Shown: piece by piece, positions 17,169-26,883 of the stretch
Numbering within the stretch: position 1 is the stretch's first letter
How the letters are laid out: the number at the start of each line of letters is the position of its first letter
Assembly: GCA_938017655.1 (NCBI GenBank)
Contig: CALIJO010000015.1
Coordinates: 1 to 55,368, forward strand
DNA from: an uncultured Candidatus Saccharibacteria bacterium
Lineage (GTDB): Bacteria; Patescibacteriota; Saccharimonadia; Saccharimonadales; Saccharimonadaceae
Direction of reading: 5' to 3'
Length of the DNA: 55,368 nt
Translations under genes and position numbers: made by a program
The notes under the pieces: generated by a model
Database searches by the model: none
Seen by the model: the letters and a program-made list of their open reading frames with translations, nothing else
What the model was told of the DNA's origin: nothing

Positions 17169-17275
17169 TCGAGAGAATACTGTCTACTCCGTTCCGGAGA
17201 CGCTCAAGAGGAAGAATGTCGCATGCCTTTTATCTGGCTGCTAAAGATGAAGGACAAGATGACATTCTTTTTTAA
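17140..17275 (+). repeat. Inverted repeat arm A, including the ftsA-like 3' end and its terminator
   Basis: Within this arm, 17185-17231 matches the reverse complement of 19450-19496 at 46 of 47 bases. The first 30 bases (the last codons of the ftsA-like gene) match the reverse complement of 19551-19580. The arm ends in AAGAATGTC and GACATTCTTTTTT, an intrinsic terminator for the ftsA-like gene. Confidence 0.8.
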
Positions 17276-17329
17276 AAATTACAAAAATGAGAAGTGGTGT
17301 TTTCTCTTTATGAACCCCAAAGAGTCTGG

Positions 17330-19327
17330 CTATGATTTCCTCGTGAAGTAACCCTTTACCCCCGGGCGATCCACGCGGAGCCAGGATTTATCTGCAGTGG
17401 ATGGATCAGCGAGATATGAACCATTGCCGCCACGAAGCTTTTTGCGGTTTCCAAACATTTGATAAGTATCCGTAAGTTTAGCGGTATTAAAATCATTATT
17501 TACATAAATTCTTTCTAACTTATCTTTGGAGACATCTTCATCACCAAGCGCAAACATACTCCTCATATTCGTCACATTCGAGGTGTCGAAATTAGAAAGG
17601 TCAAGCGAAGTGAGGCTAGGCGCATAAGCAAACATACCCCACATATCCACCACATTAGAGGTATTGAAGTTGGAAAGATCAAGCATGGCGAGATTAGACA
17701 TACCCGAAAACATATAATTCATAAGCGTTACATTAGAGGTATTGAAGTTGGAAAGATCAAGGGTGATGAGGTTAGACATGCCATGAAACATATATCGCAT
17801 ATTCGTCACCTTAGAGGTATCAAAGCTGGAAAGATTAAGCAAAGTGAGGCTAGACATGCCAGAAAACATACTAGCCATACTCGTCACCTTAGAGGTGTCG
17901 AAATTAGAAAGGTCAAGCGAAGTGAGGCTAGACATGCCAGAAAACATACTAGCCATTCTCGTCACCTTAGAGGTGTCAAAATTAGAAAGGTCAAGCGAAG
18001 TGAGGCTAGACATGCCAGAAAACATAAGGTACATATCCGTCACCTGTGAGGTATTAAAGTTGGAGAGATTTAGCGTGGTGAGGTTACGTATATCACGAAA
18101 CATAGCTTCCATATTTATCACCTTCGAGGTATCGAAGTTAGAGAGATTAAGGGAGGTGAGGCTAGACATATCATGAAACATATATCGCATATTCGTCACC
18201 TTAGAGGTATCAAAGCTGGAAAGATTAAGCAAAGTGAGGCTAGACATGCCAGAAAACATACTAGCCATACTCGTCACCTTAGAGGTGTCGAAATTAGAAA
18301 GGTCAAGCGAAGTGAGGCTAGACATGCCAGAAAACATACTAGCCATTCTCGTCACCTTAGAGGTGTCAAAATTAGAAAGGTCAAGCGAAGTGAGGCTAGA
18401 CATGCCAGAAAACATAAGGTACATATCCGTCACCTGTGAGGTATTAAAGTTGGAGAGATTTAGCGTGGTGAGGCTAGACATGCCAGAAAACATACTCGTA
18501 CTATTTTCATTTAAGTACACCTTCTCTGGTTCAGCATAGTAATAAGCTGTCTTATCGGTAGGGTCTAGCCAGAGCTTTATTTTATAGTCCGAATCTTCAT
18601 CCTCAATGTTTTTAACATTTGCTGTAGTTGCTGGTGGCGTAGAGCTCTTCTTAAAGTGTTCTATCTTGTTCGTAGTAGTCTCGAGTGACTTAAGCCTATA
18701 ATTAAAACCCCATCCCCCCGTCATGATGGCTATTGGCGTATATGGGTTTGAAACAAAGGATAAGATTAATTTGTTTGTATATCTGCCACTTTCAAGATTG
18801 TCACTTAGTTTCATGCCAATACTTAGCTGATTCGATTCATTACCATTGGTCTTTCCAGTAGTCTGCAAGATTTGTGCTGGGGTAGAAAGTGCAGGGATCG
18901 GTGCGTAGTTCGTAGACGACCCAAACTTATAACCCCAAGTATTATTTGGTAGATTATTTAAGGATAAATTCGTACTAACCGAATTTATTTTTGCACCCGT
19001 AGTGGAACTGGTATTAGTTAGTGACGTATTTTCCGTCTCAGCACTTAATGTCGCAGTATAGCCTGTACGGTTATTGGTATTTACGGTGAAGCCAAATGGG
19101 ATTTCTGTGGTTTTATTTGTGGAATTTATCACTTGGTTGCCGTTCACCTGTAAGCTAGTTTGACCCACGGAAGCCGAAAGTATCGGCGTGAAGAGAGCTG
19201 AAGCATTGCTGCTGAGAATTAGGTTAGAAAGAGAAATAACGCCTAAAAATAATCCGAGGGACTTTAATTTCCAGCTAAACCACCCCCCCCCGTGAGGGTT
19301 TTCTATGCATGATTTTTGGCTAATCAT
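17330..19327 (-). CDS. BspA-like DUF285 leucine-rich surface protein B, phase-ON
   Basis: About 665 residues from ATG 19327, which follows TGC-TAAAAT by 7 nt; a longer frame to 19465 runs into the inverted repeat and is not used. Nine G keep the frame open: MISQKSCIENPHGGGW, then a signal peptide (LKSLGLFLGVISLSNLIL, likely cut after SNASA). A beta-rich module of about 150 residues follows, then about twelve 25-residue DUF285 repeats (LDLSNFDTSKVTRM, MFSGMSSLT) and the C-terminal RPGVKGYFTRKS. DUF285/BspA proteins mediate host or partner-cell contact in oral bacteria. An exact 301-bp duplication in the repeat region points to recent expansion. The gene sits between inverted repeats. Confidence 0.85.
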   Translation of the reverse strand: MISQKSCIENPHGGGWFSWKLKSLGLFLGVISLSNLILSSNASALFTPILSASVGQTSLQVNGNQVINSTNKTTEIPFGFTVNTNNRTGYTATLSAETENTSLTNTSSTTGAKINSVSTNLSLNNLPNNTWGYKFGSSTNYAPIPALSTPAQILQTTGKTNGNESNQLSIGMKLSDNLESGRYTNKLILSFVSNPYTPIAIMTGGWGFNYRLKSLETTTNKIEHFKKSSTPPATTANVKNIEDEDSDYKIKLWLDPTDKTAYYYAEPEKVYLNENSTSMFSGMSSLTTLNLSNFNTSQVTDMYLMFSGMSSLTSLDLSNFDTSKVTRMASMFSGMSSLTSLDLSNFDTSKVTSMASMFSGMSSLTLLNLSSFDTSKVTNMRYMFHDMSSLTSLNLSNFDTSKVINMEAMFRDIRNLTTLNLSNFNTSQVTDMYLMFSGMSSLTSLDLSNFDTSKVTRMASMFSGMSSLTSLDLSNFDTSKVTSMASMFSGMSSLTLLNLSSFDTSKVTNMRYMFHGMSNLITLDLSNFNTSNVTLMNYMFSGMSNLAMLDLSNFNTSNVVDMWGMFAYAPSLTSLDLSNFDTSNVTNMRSMFALGDEDVSKDKLERIYVNNDFNTAKLTDTYQMFGNRKKLRGGNGSYLADPSTADKSWLRVDRPGVKGYFTRKS
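17783..18083 (-). repeat. Exact 301-bp direct duplication, copy 1
   Basis: Identical to 18173-18473 at an offset of 390 bp (130 codons). It encodes four leucine-rich repeats and keeps the frame. Confidence 0.9.
18173..18473 (-). repeat. Exact 301-bp direct duplication, copy 2
   Basis: Second copy of 17783-18083. Complete identity suggests a very recent duplication or ongoing gene conversion. Confidence 0.9.
19283..19291 (-). repeat. Homopolymer G9 tract (surface protein B)
   Basis: Nine G on the coding strand encode GGG just before the signal peptide core. The frame from ATG 19327 is open. Confidence 0.9.
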
Positions 19328-19382
19328 ATTTATTATTTTAGCATAAACACAAAAAAATATCGTCTTACTTTTTCCTGATTTT

Positions 19383-19580
19383 CTAAAAAAGAATGTCGTC
19401 ATGCCTTTTGAGGACAATAACTTTAGCAAGCGCCCTTGAGCGGTCCGACAAAAGGCATGCGACATTCTTCCCCTTGAGCGTCTCCGGAACGGAGTATGCG
19501 ACGTCCTCTCTTATTAAGCGGTCCGATAAAAGTCGGGCGACGTTCTTTGCCTAGTTTTATAATAACTTGGCTAATTTTGC
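19383..19580 (-). repeat. Inverted repeat arm B, with terminator hairpin and tandem 34-bp units
   Basis: 19450-19496 is the inverted copy of 17185-17231. AGCGGTCCGA-type units at 19437-19470 and 19519-19552 are imperfect 34-bp tandem copies. 19551-19580 is an inverted copy of the ftsA-like 3' end. On the minus strand, AAAAGGCATGCGACATTCTT would pair with its near complement at 19386-19405 and lead into a T run, so it may also terminate the gene at 19683. Confidence 0.8.
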
Positions 19581-19682
19581 AGAATTAAAATTGAAAATAG
19601 CCGTTTATTAAGCTAGGGCTTTAATATTTTTATTACAAAAAACTAGGTTCCTAAAATGTCTTGATTGTAATTAGGGTCAAAT

Positions 19683-21390
19683 TTACAAGGTATTGCCTAC
19701 CCAAGTAATCTTAGCATAACCATTGTCACTTTTTGAATAGTCTGGAATTGGATCAGAGGAATGATTAGATACACTTACGGTGCGGGTTTTATCATAAGCG
19801 TTTGCAGCACATGCATAACAAGTCATGTGTTTTGTAATATTAGTATTTGATATTAGCAGGTCCGATCCTATGTATCCGGAGCCTCCACCTCCTCCGCCAT
19901 GACAACCACATTGTCCGCCATAATACCCCCCACCACCGGCTACACGCATAGCGTATCTATATTGACTATTTGGCGAACACCCCTGGCCATAGCCCTGTAC
20001 AACTTCATATTCCCTTAAATATTTATAAGAACCACAAGAAGCAGAACCATCGGTACCCATAGGTTGCTGCGAGCCTCCGATACCACCTGAAAGCACGTAA
20101 GAATTGCCTGACGTACCAGTATCACCACCGGCATAACCACCATGTCCACGATGTCCAGATAGCGAACAATCGTTTGACGTACCGCCACCGCCGCCTCCAG
20201 CAACAATTATTAAATCAGAAATCTTCGTGTCCTTTAATAATGTGTCAGTCTTGCTAATATGCGTGGCACCGCCACCGCCACCAGCATATAATTGTCCGCC
20301 GGTCCATCGTTGAATTGTGGCTCTACCACCACCATTGTAGCTATCGCCAGCATAAATCTTAGTCTCAATTCCTCCTTGCTTCATAGTATTTCCACCACCG
20401 CCAACATAAATATATAACTTTTCGCTAGCTTCTAAATGTGTCAAACCTACAGAATAACTACCAAAGCCGCCTTTGCCAATACCAACACCTGTCCCGCCCA
20501 CACCGTCACCACCCTGAGCACCCCATACCTCTAATTTATAATAGCCAGCTTCGGGTGCCACGAATGATTGTGATGCTTCAGTAAACTCAAAATTTTTCTC
20601 TAAATTAGTTAATTTCCACTTAGCTTTCATGCTAATCACATCTTTATGGCTGGGATTAATATTTGCGTTTATCTCCGTCCCAGTAAATTCCTCTTCTCCG
20701 TTCGTCCATCCCAAAAAGACAAATCCTTCTCTCTCTGGCGTTAATCCAGACAGATTGATTGTACTGCCCCATCCCAACCGACTTGGATATGTCACCCCTG
20801 TCTTTTGAGTTCCTCCGTTAAAATCCCAGACAATGGCATGTTCTTGGCATCTTTCGTCAGCAACAAGAGTGTAAACTATTTTTTGCGTATATTCCCCAGG
20901 GAGGGCGTCTTTATTGGTTTTAATACCTATTTTGATTGAGACTTTCTCCTGATTAGCTTGAGCGCTTTTGTTATAAATTACATCAGCGCCTCCCAATATT
21001 GGAACTGGCCGATATGAACTTCCGGAATCTACGGAATAACCCCAACTATTATCAGATAAGGACGTGCTCGTAGTGGCAGGAATAATTCCTAAAGGCGTGC
21101 CGGAGCCAGCCTGGGTGAGCCCGTTAGATGGCGAGTCTGTAGCGATAGTAATACTAGCTCCATACGGACAGGTATTAGAAAAAGACAGTTCACTATCTTC
21201 CGTATGAATAGACTGTGCTGCGGTAGGGGTAAATCTGAGCAAAATATTGCTATCATTCGCCATGGACATCTTATATGGTCCTACTTCAAGATTAGCTACA
21301 TGGTGGTCCGCATGCACTGGACAAATCGAACTAAAATAGCCTACCCCCCCCCAACAGGCCGACACAGAATATCAAAATTTTTCTGTGCAT
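19683..21390 (-). CDS. InlB-repeat and glycine-rich surface protein, apparently phase-OFF at a G9 tract
   Basis: ATG 21390 reads MHRKILIFCVGLLGGG and stops a few codons after the G9 run. With eight G (or eleven) it would read on as LLGGVGYFSSICPVHA, a good signal peptide with an A-x-A-like cut, into a 560-residue protein. In the present sequence only a GTG at 21365 gives the long frame, with no ribosome site and half a signal peptide. Domains are a beta-rich WxL-like module (about 30-180, SDNSWGYSVDSG), an InlB-type repeat (about 190-265, IVWDFNGGTQKTG...GFVFLGWTNG), and a glycine-rich Cys-containing domain (about 270-550) as in ALK/LTK-type glycine-rich regions. A TGA-TATAAT element lies about 40 nt upstream of ATG 21390. 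Confidence 0.75.
21344..21352 (-). repeat. Homopolymer G9 tract (InlB/Gly-rich protein)
   Basis: Nine G inside the signal-peptide core. One G fewer joins ATG 21390 to the long reading frame. Confidence 0.9.
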
Positions 21391-21489
21391 TTTTTTAGCG
21401 GGGAGAACATTAAAAATTGACATGTACGTATTATATCACATTATTGTTATGCTATAGCAAGAAATGCCATATTTCAAAAATTTGTCTGG

Positions 21490-23097
21490 CTATGGTTTTC
21501 TAGTGAAGTAACCTTGCACTCCTGGGCGATCCACGCGGAGCCAAGTTTTATCTGCCGTAGAAGGATCAGCGAGATATGAGCCGTTCCCTCCTCGGAGCTT
21601 TTTGCGGTTTTTAAACATTCCTGTAAAATTTGTAAGTTTAGTAGTATTAAAATCATCATTTACATAAATTCTTTCTAATTTATCCTTAGATATATCCTCA
21701 TCATAGAGAGCAAACATACCACGCATATTCGTTACTTTAGAGGTGTCGAAGTTGGAGAGATCAAGGGTGGTGAGACCAGACATGCCATAAAACATCTCAT
21801 CCATATTCGTCACATTGGAAGTATCGAAGTTGGAGAGATCAAGGGTGGTGAGACTAGGCATGACTCCAAACATACCGCTCATATCCGTTACCTTCGAGGT
21901 ATCGAAGTTGGAGAGATCAAGAGTTGCAAGATTAGACATATTAAAAAACATACCGCTCATATCCGTTACCTTCGAGGTATCGAAGTTGGAGAGATCAAGG
22001 GTAGTAAGATTATGCATGTCAGATAACATATTTTTCATATTCGTCACCTTAGTGGTATCAAAGTTGGAGAGATTGAGGGTAGTGAGACTAGGCATGCCAG
22101 AAAACATCTCATCCATATTCGTCACATTGGAAGTATCGAAGTTGGAGAGATCAAGGGTGGTGAGACTAGGCATGACTCCAAACATACCGCTCATATCCGT
22201 TACCTTCGAGGTATCGAAGTTGGAGAGATCAAGAGCAGTGAGATGAACCATACCAAAAAACATATTGCTCGTATCCGTATTTAAATAAACTTTTTCAGTT
22301 TCAGCATAATAATAAGCTGTTTTATCCGTAGGATTAAACCAAAGTTTAATTTCATAGTCAGAGTCCTCATCTTCAATATTCACGGCATTCATAGAAGCGG
22401 CTGGTGCTACGGTGCTCTTCTTAAAGTGCTCGATTTTATTTGTAGCGGTTTCTAGGGCTTGTAGTTTTACATTAAAATCCCATCCCTCCGTCATGATGGC
22501 GATAGGGTCGTAATTATTGGTTAGTATAGAAAATATGAGCTTATTCGTATATCTGCCACTTTCAAGATTGTCACTTAGTTTCATGCCAATTTTGATACTA
22601 TTCGTGTCATTGCCGTTAGTTTTTTCAGTAGTCTGTATGGCATTCATTGGAGATGTGAGTTTCGGAATTGGTGAAAAATTAGTACTACTCCCAACTTTCA
22701 CGCCCCAAGTATTATTAGAAAAACTAGAGAGTTCGCTAGCCAATGTAATCGAATTAATTTTTGCACCATTTGTAGAATCGTTATTCACTAGCGCCGTCTC
22801 ATCGGTTTCTGACTTCAAAGTTACTGTATAGCCAGTCTTATTATTCGTGTTTACCGTAAGATTCAAAGGAATTTCTATAGTTTTACTAGTAGAATTTATG
22901 ACTTGGTTTCCATTTATCTGTAAATTCGTTTGATCCACCGAAGCTGAAAGTGCTGGAGTATATAAGGCAAACGTATTATTGCCGAAAATTAAATTAGAAA
23001 AAGATATTAGAGTCAGAAATAATCCGAGAAGCTTTATTTCTCTATTAAACCACCCCCCCCCATGAGGTGTAGTGATTTGTGATTTTTGACATCGCAT
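21490..23097 (-). CDS. BspA-like DUF285 leucine-rich surface protein C, phase-ON
   Basis: This 535-residue protein starts at ATG 23097, 6 nt after TGG-TAATAT, so it is probably leaderless. It begins MRCQKSQITTPHGGGW (GGG is the G9 tract), then a signal peptide (IKLLGLFLTLISFSNLIF, cut near NTFA). Next come a beta-rich module (about 45-195, NNTWGVKVGSSTNF and SDNLESGRYTNKL), eight to nine 25-residue DUF285 repeats (LDLSNFDTSKVTDM) and the C-terminal RPGVQGYFTRKP. It is a close paralogue of the proteins at 14271 and 17330. An exact 125-bp internal duplication is present. It probably acts in adhesion (inference from BspA-family proteins). Confidence 0.9.
   Translation of the reverse strand: MRCQKSQITTPHGGGWFNREIKLLGLFLTLISFSNLIFGNNTFALYTPALSASVDQTNLQINGNQVINSTSKTIEIPLNLTVNTNNKTGYTVTLKSETDETALVNNDSTNGAKINSITLASELSSFSNNTWGVKVGSSTNFSPIPKLTSPMNAIQTTEKTNGNDTNSIKIGMKLSDNLESGRYTNKLIFSILTNNYDPIAIMTEGWDFNVKLQALETATNKIEHFKKSTVAPAASMNAVNIEDEDSDYEIKLWFNPTDKTAYYYAETEKVYLNTDTSNMFFGMVHLTALDLSNFDTSKVTDMSGMFGVMPSLTTLDLSNFDTSNVTNMDEMFSGMPSLTTLNLSNFDTTKVTNMKNMLSDMHNLTTLDLSNFDTSKVTDMSGMFFNMSNLATLDLSNFDTSKVTDMSGMFGVMPSLTTLDLSNFDTSNVTNMDEMFYGMSGLTTLDLSNFDTSKVTNMRGMFALYDEDISKDKLERIYVNDDFNTTKLTNFTGMFKNRKKLRGGNGSYLADPSTADKTWLRVDRPGVQGYFTRKP
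21789..21913 (-). repeat. Exact 125-bp direct duplication, copy 1
   Basis: Identical to 22101-22225 at an offset of 312 bp (104 codons), inside the leucine-rich repeats of surface protein C. Confidence 0.85.
22101..22225 (-). repeat. Exact 125-bp direct duplication, copy 2
   Basis: Second copy of 21789-21913; the duplication keeps the reading frame. Confidence 0.85.
23053..23061 (-). repeat. Homopolymer G9 tract (surface protein C)
   Basis: Nine G, at the same codon position as in surface protein B. The frame is open here. Confidence 0.9.
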
Positions 23098-23174
23098 ATA
23101 TCTATATTACCATAAACGTAATGATTTTGGGTGTTTTTTTGATCATATATGTAGTTTTTATTACGAGATACCTA

Positions 23175-23207
23175 GAAAAAAACAGAAAGCCACCCGTTTG
23201 GGTGGCT
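23175..23207 (-). terminator. Terminator of the 23S-5S operon
   Basis: GCCACCC-AAAC-GGGTGGC on the minus strand, followed by TTTCTGTTTTTTT, just after the 5S gene. Confidence 0.85.
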
Positions 23208-23219
23208 ATTCTATATAAT

Positions 23220-23325
23220 TTGGCACCTTGCTATCTTCCCGCTGTTGCAGTATTATCGCCGCTACTGGGCTTGACTTCTGTGTTCGGAATGTAAACAGGT
23301 ATTTCCCCAGCGCTATGGGCACCAA
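23220..23325 (-). rRNA. rrf: 5S ribosomal RNA
   Basis: The minus strand shows the conserved 5S core (CCGAACACAGAAGTCAAGC) and a terminal helix formed by TTGGTGCC at the 5' end and GGTGCCAA at the 3' end, giving about 106 nt. It lies 137 nt downstream of 23S and right before a terminator. Ends are set by pairing of helix I and may be off by a few bases. Confidence 0.9.
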
Positions 23326-23462
23326 TGGCGCAAGCTAATTGCGAATATTGATGTCCATGAGGTGTAAAAATTAAATGTGACTTGCGGTGCATCAAGCACC
23401 GATTACTAGCTAAGTCTATCAAACTATCCATCTCGTCTAGACAAGATAAATAGTTTGAACAT

Positions 23463-26575
<3,113 letters not shown>

Positions 26576-26576
26576 G

Positions 26577-26883
26577 CATTGACTTAACTAGTAATCGAAG
26601 ATTGATTACTAATTCACGTATATACTTCCGAAACCAAGAAGGGATTTCTTCCATATATACAAATGCAAGTCTTTATTTAATTTTCATCGTTGTCCAAATT
26701 GTTAATTCAACGTGCGATTTAAATAAATCCTATATTAAGAATTCTCGCAGTTTCCCTTTTTCGCAGTGGTCATTTCTGACTTGCTGAACTTGGTATCTAT
26801 CTTATATCAAAATTTTAATTTATGCAAGTCTTTTTTCGGACTTTTTTGAAGATTTTTGAGTTTTTCTGGTTTTTCCCTGGTTT
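26577..26883 (-). other. Upstream region of the 23S operon; no gene
   Basis: No coding frame or 16S sequence is seen. A TGA-TATAAG element at 26801-26809 (minus strand) is the best promoter candidate, giving an about 220-nt leader before 23S. The part nearest pepN is T-rich on + and is probably the spacer after the minus-strand aminopeptidase gene. Confidence 0.5.

Noticed and set aside
17783..18539. Plus-strand reading frames rich in RHLRG and VSKLERS repeats inside the surface genes (also at 14428-14937 and 21815-22246)
   Set aside because: They are antisense shadows of the leucine-rich repeats; the repeat period simply keeps the other frames open.
18713..18718. C6 run in surface protein B (codons for TGGWG)
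   Set aside because: It is short and absent from the paralogue at the same place, so there is too little to call it a switch.
14223..23097. CRISPR-like array impression from regularly spaced repeats
   Set aside because: The repeats are 75-bp coding units of DUF285 proteins, in frame and degenerate. There are no palindromic repeats with unique spacers and no cas genes.
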